Source of the DNA: Hyalangium versicolor | GTDB lineage: Bacteria > Myxococcota > Myxococcia > Myxococcales > Myxococcaceae | Length of the DNA stretch: 64,000 bases | Reading direction: 5' to 3' | Assembly: GCF_020103695.1 (NCBI RefSeq) | Contig: NZ_JAHXBF010000004.1 | Location: forward strand, 248,001 to 312,000 | Shown: positions 36,051-44,182 of the stretch, piece by piece | Numbering within the stretch: the first letter of the stretch is position 1 | How the letters are laid out: each line of letters begins with the position of its first letter | Program-made: the position numbers and the translations under genes | Notes under the pieces: model-generated | The model's database searches: none | Seen by the model: the letters and a program-made list of their open reading frames with translations, nothing else | Told to the model about the DNA's origin: nothing

Positions 36051-37208
36051 ATGCCGTCCCTGTCCTCCGAGCCCGCCGTGCCCGAGGTGCTGCTGCGGTC
36101 CGGGCCCACGTCGTACGAGTTCGTCCGGACGCTGGGAGCTGCCCGAAACGGGGAGCTGGTCCTCGCCCGGCGCCGCTACGACGAGGGCTTCGGCGGCTTG
36201 AGCATCATCAAGCGTCCCCTGCCCCCCGTGTCCGAAGAGGCGCGGCGCCGGCTGGTGGACGAGGCCCGCGTCAGCTCGCAGCTGCACCACCCCAACCTCC
36301 TCACCATGCTCCAGCTCAAGGGGCCGGATGGCATGCCTCACCTCATCCTCGAACACGTGCCTGGCTATCGATTGGATGTGCTGTTGGAAGCCTCGGAACA
36401 CTCGCGCCAACCGCTCTCCGAGGGCTTCGCCTGCCATGTGGTGGCGGAGATCGCCGATGCGCTGCACCATGCCCACACCCTGGTGGATGAGCACGGGAGA
36501 GACCTGGGCATCGTCCACCGGGACGTGACGCCCCACAACATCCTCCTGGGAGAGCACGGCGAGGTGAAGCTGCTGGACTTCGGCGCCGCGTGGTCCCGCC
36601 TGGCCGGACGCGTGAGCAGCGAGGGACCCGCCGTGCAGGGTAGTCTCGCCTACGCCGCTCCCGAGCACGTCCACCATCTGTCGTTGGATGGGCGCGCGGA
36701 CCAGTTCTCCCTGGGCATCGTCCTGCTCCAGCTCCTCACTGGCCGCCACCTCTTCGAGGGCGCCGAGAGCTTCGATGCGCGGCAGCGCCAGCCTCCCGTG
36801 GCCGAGGATGCCGTGACGCGGTTGTGCGCCCATGAGCTGGCCGAGCGCATCCGCAACTACACGGTGACGGACCTGGAGGCCGCCACGCGCGCCGTGCCCG
36901 AGGCGCTGCGCGCCATCGTCCACCGCATGCTCTCGCCCGAGCGCACGGGCCGCTTTCCCTCTTGTGCGAGTCTCTCCCGCGCGCTGCGTGAATACCTGCG
37001 AGAGACGGAGCAACCGTTCGGACGGCACGAGGTGCTCGCCGAGCTCGTCAGCCTGCGCTACGTGGCCCTGCGGGTGGCGGCGGGGGAGACTCCGGACGAT
37101 GCCGTCAACGATCGGCTGCTGCCCGAGCCGCCTTCCCCCCGGTCGGCGCCTCGTTCCGTCGCGCACCACCGGGCTGCGCGCATGAGGGGCACACCGCGCC
37201 GCCGTTGA
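36051..37208 (+). CDS. Eukaryote-like serine/threonine protein kinase
   Basis: 385 aa, cytoplasmic. The kinase domain spans about 20-320: Gly-rich loop LGAARNGELVLA, ATP lysine K54 (SIIKRP), helix-C glutamate E71, catalytic loop HRDVTPHN (D158, N163), DFG 176-178 and an APE-like AAPEH. All key residues are intact, so it should be active. There is no membrane anchor, PASTA or other sensor; the tail is a short Pro/Arg-rich segment. Myxobacteria carry dozens of such Pkn kinases. It is divergent from an XRE regulator and followed by a response regulator on the same strand. Confidence 0.94.
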   Translation: MPSLSSEPAVPEVLLRSGPTSYEFVRTLGAARNGELVLARRRYDEGFGGLSIIKRPLPPVSEEARRRLVDEARVSSQLHHPNLLTMLQLKGPDGMPHLILEHVPGYRLDVLLEASEHSRQPLSEGFACHVVAEIADALHHAHTLVDEHGRDLGIVHRDVTPHNILLGEHGEVKLLDFGAAWSRLAGRVSSEGPAVQGSLAYAAPEHVHHLSLDGRADQFSLGIVLLQLLTGRHLFEGAESFDARQRQPPVAEDAVTRLCAHELAERIRNYTVTDLEAATRAVPEALRAIVHRMLSPERTGRFPSCASLSRALREYLRETEQPFGRHEVLAELVSLRYVALRVAAGETPDDAVNDRLLPEPPSPRSAPRSVAHHRAARMRGTPRRR

Positions 37209-37251
37209 TCATCGAGTAGCCAACATCCCCGGGTTCGAAGACTTTCCTCTT

Positions 37252-37269
37252 CCTCATCTTCGGATGAGG
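37252..37269 (+). terminator. UUCG-capped hairpin between kinase and response regulator
   Basis: CCTCATC-TTCG-GATGAGG is a perfect 7-bp stem with the very stable UUCG tetraloop, 43 bases after the kinase stop and 44 before the next start. There is no T-run, so it may be an attenuator or processing element rather than a full terminator. Confidence 0.45.
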
Positions 37270-37313
37270 CTAGGAGCGAGCTCGCACGCCTTTGAGTCGG
37301 GGGTCGGATCGCA

Positions 37314-37706
37314 ATGAAGGAGCACTTCCGTGTCTTAGTTGTCGAGGACCACAGCGACAGCCGGGAGATGCTGGAGGAGTTCCTCTCCGAGGAGGGCTTC
37401 ATCGTCGAGAGCGCTGTCAACGGGCTGCAGGCCCTGGAGCGCCTGATGCGCGCTCCTCGCCCGGACGTGGTGCTGTTGGATTTGATGATGCCGGTGATGA
37501 CGGGCTGGGACTTGATGGCCCGTGTGGCCGAGGAGCCCTCGCTGTGGGGGCTGCCGGTCATCGTCGTCTCGGGCGCGGGCGCCACGCGGCCCCTCCCGCA
37601 AGGCATCCTCACCTCCATCCCCAAGCCGTTGGATCTCAACCTCTTGATGGAGACGCTCGGAAACCTGCGTCCGGCCTCCGACGCCGCCATGGCCGCCGGC
37701 CGCTAG
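37314..37706 (+). CDS. Single-domain response regulator
   Basis: 130 aa, receiver only: E11/D12 acid pair, phospho-acceptor D56 in VVLLDLMMPVMTGWD, a Ser at the switch position (VVSGAGA) and K104 in IPKPLD. There is no output domain. It converges with the large RsbR/GAF/PAS kinase 10 bases away, which is the most likely phospho-donor, although the hairpin upstream leaves room for read-through from the Ser/Thr kinase gene. Confidence 0.93.
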   Translation: MKEHFRVLVVEDHSDSREMLEEFLSEEGFIVESAVNGLQALERLMRAPRPDVVLLDLMMPVMTGWDLMARVAEEPSLWGLPVIVVSGAGATRPLPQGILTSIPKPLDLNLLMETLGNLRPASDAAMAAGR

Positions 37707-37716
37707 CCCTGGCTGC

Positions 37717-40176
37717 TCAGGGCGCCGTCACGCTCAGGGTCATCGTCGCCACGCGAGGCAGGAGGACCCGGAACGTCGTGCCCGCCCCCGCGGTGGACGT
37801 CACCTCGATGTGTCCGCCGTGCCCCTTCACCACCTGCTCGACGATGTAGAGGCCCAGCCCCAGGCCGCCTCCCTCGGAGGAAGCGCGGCGGAAGGGATCG
37901 AACAGGTGCGGCAGGGCCTCGGGCGGGATGGGGTTGCCCCCGTTGTGCACCTCCAGCTCCACCATCTCCCCGCGATCCTGGAGCGCGAAGCTGATGGGCG
38001 TGTCCGGCGGGCTGTACTGGAGCGCGTTGCCCCCCAGGTTGCTCACCACCTGCACGAGCCGGCCCGCGTCCCACTCGCCCTCGTAGCGCCCCCCCTCCGA
38101 GCGCAGGCGCACGGTGCGGTCCGGCCATGCGGCCTCCAGCTCCTCCACACCCTGGCGCAGCACCTGGCGTAGATCTCCGGGCGTGCGGTGGATGGGGATG
38201 CCGCCTCCCAGCCGGCCGCGGGTGAAGTCCAGCAGCTCGGCGATCATCCGCTTCATCCGGTCGGTCGACTTGGCCACGCGGGCCGCGGCGCGCTGGTCCC
38301 GGGCGGACAGCGTCTCGCTGTGCAGCAACTGGGTGGCGGACAGGTGGATGGCGTTGAGCGGATTGCGCAGATCATGGCTGACGATGCCGATCAGCTTCCC
38401 GCCGAACTCGGCGGCCTGACGCGCGGCGGCCTCGGCGCGGCGCAGCTCCGTCACGTCCACGAACGTCACCATGCCCGCGATGATCTGCCCCATCCGATCC
38501 CGGATGGGGGCGCTGGAGGTGAGGATGGCGGTGCGCTGGCCATCCTGGTTGCGGAACTCGATCTCCTCGCCCTGCACCACCTCGCCCGTGCGCAGCGAGC
38601 GCGCCAGCGGCCACTCCTCGGGCTGATAGGGACGGCCGTTCGCGTGGTAGCCCGGGTAGGAGGAATAATCGCCGATATGCTCGGCCTGGATGAAGGGCAT
38701 GCGCAGGACGCTCTCCACCTGCCGGTTGCCCAGGACGACGCGCCCGGAGGGAGCCTCGGCGAGCATGACGCCCACCGGGAGCTGATCCAGCACCGTCGCC
38801 AGACGGGAGCGCTCCGCCTCGATGTCGGCCAGGAGCCGCTGGCGCTCGAGTTCCGCCGTGCGGCGCTGGGTGATGTCCACGAAGGTGCCCGCGCGCTGGA
38901 CCACCTTGCCGGACGCGTCCCGCAGCGCTGTCACGTGCGTGAGGACGGGGAAGCGGGTGCCGTCCTTGCGCAGGTGCATGGACTCGTATTCGTGGTGGAG
39001 CTTGGAGGAGGAGGCGGCCACGTGCCGAGCGAGCACCCCGCGAGACTCGGGGGCGAAGACGTCCACCAGCGGCCGGCCGATGAGCTCCTCGCGCGAGTAG
39101 CCGTGCATCTGCGCGAAGGCCGGGTTCACGTCCTCCAGCACGTTGTCCCCGGCACGGGCGAGCGCCACGCCCACGCCCACGTGGGTGAAGATCTCCTCCC
39201 ACCGCTCGCGCTGGGCCTCGCTGGCCCGCAGCCGGGCCAGGGATTGCTCGGCCTGGATCCGGGCGGCCTGTTCTCGCGCGTGGGCCTGTGCCCGGGCGAT
39301 CATCGACGTGGTGCGCGCCGCCATGGTGCGGAAGAGCAGCCGGTCCTCATCGGAGAACTCGTGGCTGGTGCGGCTGCCCATGAGCACCACGCCCAGCATC
39401 TCCTCCTCGAGCAGCAGCGGCACGGCGTACAGGGCCCGAATGCCACTGTCGCGCAGCGCGGGGCTCACCACCCGGGGGTCGGTGGCCACATTGTGCACGG
39501 TGACGGGCTGGCGGGTGGCTGCCGCCTCGCCGGAGAAGCCCTCGCCAATGAGCACGCGAAAGTCTGGTTCGAGCGTGAGCCCCACCGCGCTCTCCAGCTG
39601 GAGCTGGTTGCCTTCGCGCACCAGCACGGCCACCGAGTCCACCACGGGGACGTTCTCTCGCAGCACCTGCAGCAGCCGAGGCAGGAAGGTGGAGAGATCC
39701 GGGCTGCCGATGGCCGCGGCGGAGATGCGATCCAGTGCCTGGAAGGTGCGCTCCCGGACTTCCATATAGCGGGTGACCGAGGCGGCCACCGCTTCGTCCA
39801 CGGCCTCGTGGAAGACGAACGCGGCTTCCCATGAGTCGGTGGGCTGCTGTTGTGCCCACAGCCGGAGCACGCACTGGCGCAGCAACTGGTATTCCGCCAC
39901 CACCTGCCGCAGATCGAAGCCCTCGCCCAGCCGCTCCAGTGCGTGCGCATCCGAGACGTGGCTGAGCGCGTCGGCCACCTCTGCCGCGCGGGGCCGGGCC
40001 ATCAGCTCCGCGATGCGCTCCAACAACTGGGGCAGGTGGTCACGCAGGACCCGCTGCGACAGGCCCTGGGCCGCGGGCATCCGGCGCGCCTCCACCTCCC
40101 ACGCTTCGAGGATGGTGTCGCGATGGGTGCGGAGGAAGTCTGCCAGGGGTGGAGGCACGCGAGGAGACTCGTACAA
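37717..40176 (-). CDS. Soluble multi-sensor histidine kinase (RsbR_N-GAF-PAS-PAS)
   Basis: 819 aa from a TTG at 40176; the exact start is uncertain. Domains in order are a helical RsbR-type N-terminal domain (about 10-140), GAF (about 155-295), PAS (about 325-440), PAS (about 455-575), HisKA with H601 in IGIVSHDLRNPLNAI, and a HATPase with GLGLGLYIV. No membrane segment is present. The DFTRGRLGGGIP motif after HisKA ties it to two other kinases in this window. A RelE-like gene ends 26 bases before it on the same strand, so the two probably form one transcript. Confidence 0.92.
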   Translation of the reverse strand: MYESPRVPPPLADFLRTHRDTILEAWEVEARRMPAAQGLSQRVLRDHLPQLLERIAELMARPRAAEVADALSHVSDAHALERLGEGFDLRQVVAEYQLLRQCVLRLWAQQQPTDSWEAAFVFHEAVDEAVAASVTRYMEVRERTFQALDRISAAAIGSPDLSTFLPRLLQVLRENVPVVDSVAVLVREGNQLQLESAVGLTLEPDFRVLIGEGFSGEAAATRQPVTVHNVATDPRVVSPALRDSGIRALYAVPLLLEEEMLGVVLMGSRTSHEFSDEDRLLFRTMAARTTSMIARAQAHAREQAARIQAEQSLARLRASEAQRERWEEIFTHVGVGVALARAGDNVLEDVNPAFAQMHGYSREELIGRPLVDVFAPESRGVLARHVAASSSKLHHEYESMHLRKDGTRFPVLTHVTALRDASGKVVQRAGTFVDITQRRTAELERQRLLADIEAERSRLATVLDQLPVGVMLAEAPSGRVVLGNRQVESVLRMPFIQAEHIGDYSSYPGYHANGRPYQPEEWPLARSLRTGEVVQGEEIEFRNQDGQRTAILTSSAPIRDRMGQIIAGMVTFVDVTELRRAEAAARQAAEFGGKLIGIVSHDLRNPLNAIHLSATQLLHSETLSARDQRAAARVAKSTDRMKRMIAELLDFTRGRLGGGIPIHRTPGDLRQVLRQGVEELEAAWPDRTVRLRSEGGRYEGEWDAGRLVQVVSNLGGNALQYSPPDTPISFALQDRGEMVELEVHNGGNPIPPEALPHLFDPFRRASSEGGGLGLGLYIVEQVVKGHGGHIEVTSTAGAGTTFRVLLPRVATMTLSVTAP

Positions 40177-40202
40177 GAGAACAGAGCGCCAGGCCCGGGC
40201 TT

Positions 40203-40475
40203 TCAGGAGAGTGGAGCTGACAACTCGTCATCCGGGCTTTTGAGTTCCAACAAGTGGAGAAGCCCATGCTTCCAGTCCACGGCGTAATGCACATGAAAGC
40301 CCGACGGAAGCAGGCACGCACCAGAGTGCTCCGCTCCCGCTGTCTGGCCCTGTGTTCCGAGCAGGGGCCCGGAGAAGATGGCTCCCAGCTCATGCAGCAC
40401 GCGCTCGCGCACGGCCGGCTGGCAGGCGGAGAGCACCCCTACCGCCTGGGGCATGAACTGGAGTCGAAAAGCCAT
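40203..40475 (-). CDS. Small RelE/ParE-fold-like protein
   Basis: 90 aa from ATG 40475 with CGAGGCAGG upstream; an in-frame start further up overlaps the divergent response regulator and is less likely. The layout resembles RelE/ParE toxins. An opening strand and helix (FRLQFMPQAVGVL) is followed by a second helix (CQPAVRERVLHELGAIF). Paired strands come next (ACLLPSGFHVHYAVDW, then GLLHLLEL). No antitoxin-like gene is adjacent; instead a histidine kinase follows 26 bases later. Toxin activity is not shown, and the catalytic residues of RelE are not evident. The fold assignment is by pattern only. Confidence 0.6.
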   Translation of the reverse strand: MAFRLQFMPQAVGVLSACQPAVRERVLHELGAIFSGPLLGTQGQTAGAEHSGACLLPSGFHVHYAVDWKHGLLHLLELKSPDDELSAPLS

Positions 40476-40638
40476 CCTGCCTCGGAAGGTGGCCACGCCC
40501 TGGCGAGGGGGCAAGCGGGCCCCAGGGGCTAGGAGGGTCGGCTCTGTCGCAAAGGCGACGGTTGAGCGGTGCGTTCGCCCCCTCCTTCTCTCGCGGTGAG
40601 GAACGGGGAGGACAACCGGGTTACCCTGGGGCCTCGCC

Positions 40639-41313
40639 ATGCCCGTACAGAGACTGCTGATTGTGGAGGATGATCCGCTCTGGCGGGAGCACCTCCATGA
40701 GACGGCGCGGTCGGAAGGCTGCGAAGTCGCTCTGGCCTCCGACGGATTCGAGGCGCTGTCCTACTTGAACAGCCAGGAGCGCGCCCGGCCGAACCTCGTC
40801 GTGATGGATCTGATGATGCCTCGCGTGGACGGCTGGGAGCTGTACGGGCGGATGCGCACCACCGCGGCGCTGCGTGACATCCCGGTGTTGATGATGTCCG
40901 TGACGGGACAGAGCGTGAACCTGGGCGGCGTGGTGGGTTTCCTGCACAAGACGGACTCTCCCGGGCCACTGCTCAGCGAGTTGCGGCAGCGCCTGCGCGG
41001 CTTCGATGTCTTCCCCCCGGTGCCCGAGCCGAGCGGCCCCTATGCCCTGCGCTTCACGGAGGAGACGCGCCTCGCGTTGGGCACGCTCCCCCCTTCGCAG
41101 CAAGTGGCCATCCGTCAACACCTGCTGCGGGCGGCGGAGCTGGCCAACGGCGCGCTTCCCATGGCGTCCACCTGGCTCGTCGCGCTGCCGGGCGATCCCC
41201 CCGCGTTGCTCGTGACGGTCCAAGGCGTGCGGGTGGTGCTCGAGGTGGACGACACGGAGCGCAGCCTGCTCGCCTCCAGTGCCATCATTCCCGTCCATCT
41301 GCCGCGCTCGTAG
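40639..41313 (+). CDS. Response regulator with RelE/ParE-like C-terminal domain
   Basis: 224 aa. The receiver (1-120) has D11/D12, phospho-acceptor D57 in LVVMDLMMP and K104 in FLHKTD. After a Pro-rich linker, residues 134-215 are not a usual DNA-binding output. They read YALRFTEETRLALGTLPPSQ, a helix QVAIRQHLLRAAEL, then strands TWLVALPG and VQGVRVVLEVDDTERSLLAS. This order (strand, two helices, antiparallel sheet with an R-V-x-x-E-V-D-D turn) is what RelE/ParE proteins show. It is divergent from the free-standing RelE-like gene and kinase. The output function is unknown. Confidence 0.82.
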   Translation: MPVQRLLIVEDDPLWREHLHETARSEGCEVALASDGFEALSYLNSQERARPNLVVMDLMMPRVDGWELYGRMRTTAALRDIPVLMMSVTGQSVNLGGVVGFLHKTDSPGPLLSELRQRLRGFDVFPPVPEPSGPYALRFTEETRLALGTLPPSQQVAIRQHLLRAAELANGALPMASTWLVALPGDPPALLVTVQGVRVVLEVDDTERSLLASSAIIPVHLPRS

Positions 41314-41326
41314 CGCCCGCTCCCCG

Positions 41327-44182
41327 CTATTGGACGGGGATGTGCCGCGCCGTGCCCTCCACCAGGTCCACCCTCAGCAACCGGCCCAGGGTGTCGAAGA
41401 GGAGCAGCTCACCCGCCGAGAAGCGGGCTCGCACGGGCACCTCTCCCGCGAAGGTGAAGCTCGCCCGGAGCCTGTTGCCCTTCATATAGAGCTTCGCCTC
41501 GTGACCGGCTTCGGACTTCAGGAGGGCCAGTGACCACGGGGGCGAGAGGATCAGATCGTTCGCCCGCTCGATGGCCCCCGCGCTGACGTTCAGCACCAGC
41601 CTCGGCAGGCCATCTCCCGGCTTGCGCGTGGCTCGCGAGCGCAGCGTGGGCCCCCCGGGCAGGGAGTACGTCCAGAGCTGGGGATCGTCCCCCCAGGTAG
41701 CGAACCGCAGCGACTCCGCATCGGCCTCGATCCCCGTCACCGCCCCTTCCACCTGGGACACCCGCCAGAGCGCGCGGAGGCCCTCTTGGGCCAGCGCGTC
41801 CACCGCCATCACCGTATCGCCCTCGGAGATGAACCACAGGTTGCCGTCGTAGCTCGGGGCGAAGACATCCACCCGGGCGTCGCACCAGTACGTGGCCCGC
41901 CGCGGGCCAGGCTCGATGCGAGAGATGCGCTGGAGAGCCCCACGTGGCGCAAGCGCCAACACCCGGTCCTCGTGCACCGAGGGCACCAATGAGAAGGCCG
42001 GCACGTCGAAGTGCGCCACGGGGGAGCCATCGGCTCGCACCAACCGCACCCCGCCCTCGCCCAGCGCGAGCAGGATGCGCTGGCTCGACAGCGCCACCGC
42101 GTCGTGGATCGGATAGGGGCCGGCCTCGATCGCGGCGAGTCGATCCTCCAGCACCCCTAGAGTCTCATCAGCCCAGTTGCGGCGGCGGGGATCCGATACC
42201 GGAGGGAGATCGGCTCGCAGCGTGCCATCCCCCACGTCTCGGAGGAGCCGCGCGAGGAAGCTCGCGTCGATCCGAGTGTGATCCGCGGACTTATCCCTCA
42301 AGAGTGCGCGGACGGCTGGGCCCACCAGCGCGTTGCGCGATTCCGATCGCGGCTCGGACGCGAGCACCTCCGCGAACGCGAGCCGCTCGGACGCGCGATC
42401 GTGGCTCTCATCCTCGAGCAGTTCGAGCGCCGCGGGACGGCTGGCCTCGAAGGTATCCGGGAAGGCGGAGATGAGCCGAGCGAGGGCTCGCGCTCCGCCG
42501 ACGCCGCCCACCGTGGCCCCATGCTCGAGCCAGGAGCGCGCCAGGGGACGGGCATCTTCGAGCGGCCACACCACCACGGCCGCGCGCAGGTAGTCGCCTG
42601 CTTCGGCGAGCGTCTCGGCCCAGAGCAGGCGCAGGGTGCGCGCCTCGGCCGGGTGGGTGCGCTCCAGCCGCAGCACCGCGTCCGGGAAGGCGCCGCTGCG
42701 CCGGGCGATGGCCACCGCGCGCTGGATGTCCTTGGCCAGCAGCCACTGGCGCACGACGAGCCCCGGTGCCAGGCCGCGCCCCTCCGCCAGCTCCGCCGCG
42801 AGCCGCAGGCGCCCGTGCTTCTCGAGGAAGGACACGGCCTCCTCGTGCGCGCCGAGCAGCTCGGTGAGGACGAAGGCGGCCTCATCGATGCGGCCCTCGC
42901 GCTCCAGGCGCTTGAAGGCCGCGCGGTAGCGCTCCTTGAGCGCCGCATAGACTTCCTGGCCCCCGCCGAAGATGGAGGCGGGACCGTCTCGGCGGGGCTG
43001 GATGGAGAGGTCCTCGCGCGGGCCAGGGAGTCCCAGGGCGACGCGCGCATCCTCCGTCAGCTTGTCCGCGCCCAGGGGGATGGCGTAGCGCAGCGCCTCG
43101 TTGAGGTCGCCCTGCTCGAACATCTCGAAGAGGCGCTGGACGTACTCCGCCTTACGCTGCCCCAGCAGCGGGCCCAGGGGCGTGTTCTCCAGCAGCCACT
43201 CCGAGAGCCGGGAGAAGAGCCCCGGCCCCTGGGGAGGAGGCGGCGGTGCGGGCTCCGAGGGCCCCTGCTTGCGCGAAGACGAATCGGCGCCCGGGGGGAA
43301 CAAGGTCCGAAGCATGGAGCCGAAGATGCGCGACATCAGAGACGGAGGCCCCGGCACCCGCTCTCGCGCCTGTGGCTTGGCGGATGCGTTCGCGGGCAGG
43401 GCGCGCGAGGCTTCAGGTTCCGCCCTCCGAGAGCCCAGCGTCCGCTGGATCCAGGACATGAACCGGCGCGCGGCGGAAGCAGTCGCGGTGGTCGCAGAGC
43501 TCCGGGATGCGCTGACCGTCTTCTCGACCTTCGCGGGCGTGCCGCGCTCTCCGCGCAACCATGCGCGCAGCCGGTCCCACAGCGAAGCCGAGGCACCTGC
43601 CTTGGCCAGCTGCGCGGCCTGAACGGCCTGAGGCATCGGGCGGCCTTCCATGCGTGCCCGCATCGCCTCGGCCTCGGGCTCCGCGGGAGGCACTCCCCGG
43701 AAGAGCTTGCGCTCGGGAGCAGCAACAGGCTCCAGAACCTTGACGGGAGCAGGAGGCGCACCGAGTCCCCGGACGATGACGGGGGTCCACTCGGAGATGT
43801 CGAGCCACGCCGCCACATCCAACCGGCGGGAAGGCTCAAAGGGGAACACCTGCGCCTGTCCCGCGCGCACCAGCACCACTGAGCCCGGAGGCGGAGCCAG
43901 CTTCGCGCGTTCGGCGGCGGAGAGGGGAGCGGAGAGCAGCACCCCTTCCTCCAAGGTGAGGGGCAGCCCAGGCGTGGCGGAGCAGCGCACCGGATGGGGA
44001 CGTGGGAGCCGCAGGAGGAAGCCGCCCGCAACGGGGAAGACGCTCGTTCCGGGCGCCCACGCGGCGAGCACCCGCCGACGGGCCTCGCGCTCGCCCAGGA
44101 GCGAGGGATCGAACCAGAAGGCCGCCGCCACCACGTGGCCACGGTGGAGATGGAGTCGGGGCCTCACGGGACGTGCGCTCAT
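41327..44182 (-). CDS. bpX6-like beta-propeller protein of MoxR ternary system
   Basis: 951 aa from ATG 44182, overlapping the previous stop as ATGA. The first 160 residues form a compact alpha/beta domain (RPRLHLHRGHVVAAAFWFDP) resembling what is called bpX6 in MoxR-vWA-propeller systems. Next comes a long Ala/Pro/Arg-rich linker with amphipathic helices (about 180-360), a helical TPR-like region (about 370-610), and a C-terminal WD-like propeller with blades such as VALSSQRILLALGEGGVRLV and DGNLWFISEGDTVMAVDALA. No signal peptide is present. It is the last gene of a four-gene operon and probably a scaffold or substrate-recognition part. Confidence 0.8.
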   Translation of the reverse strand: MSARPVRPRLHLHRGHVVAAAFWFDPSLLGEREARRRVLAAWAPGTSVFPVAGGFLLRLPRPHPVRCSATPGLPLTLEEGVLLSAPLSAAERAKLAPPPGSVVLVRAGQAQVFPFEPSRRLDVAAWLDISEWTPVIVRGLGAPPAPVKVLEPVAAPERKLFRGVPPAEPEAEAMRARMEGRPMPQAVQAAQLAKAGASASLWDRLRAWLRGERGTPAKVEKTVSASRSSATTATASAARRFMSWIQRTLGSRRAEPEASRALPANASAKPQARERVPGPPSLMSRIFGSMLRTLFPPGADSSSRKQGPSEPAPPPPPQGPGLFSRLSEWLLENTPLGPLLGQRKAEYVQRLFEMFEQGDLNEALRYAIPLGADKLTEDARVALGLPGPREDLSIQPRRDGPASIFGGGQEVYAALKERYRAAFKRLEREGRIDEAAFVLTELLGAHEEAVSFLEKHGRLRLAAELAEGRGLAPGLVVRQWLLAKDIQRAVAIARRSGAFPDAVLRLERTHPAEARTLRLLWAETLAEAGDYLRAAVVVWPLEDARPLARSWLEHGATVGGVGGARALARLISAFPDTFEASRPAALELLEDESHDRASERLAFAEVLASEPRSESRNALVGPAVRALLRDKSADHTRIDASFLARLLRDVGDGTLRADLPPVSDPRRRNWADETLGVLEDRLAAIEAGPYPIHDAVALSSQRILLALGEGGVRLVRADGSPVAHFDVPAFSLVPSVHEDRVLALAPRGALQRISRIEPGPRRATYWCDARVDVFAPSYDGNLWFISEGDTVMAVDALAQEGLRALWRVSQVEGAVTGIEADAESLRFATWGDDPQLWTYSLPGGPTLRSRATRKPGDGLPRLVLNVSAGAIERANDLILSPPWSLALLKSEAGHEAKLYMKGNRLRASFTFAGEVPVRARFSAGELLLFDTLGRLLRVDLVEGTARHIPVQ

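Noticed and set aside
40203..40475. Classical toxin-antitoxin module
   Set aside because: No small antitoxin-like gene is adjacent on either side; the neighbours are a kinase and a response regulator, so a standard TA pair is not supported.
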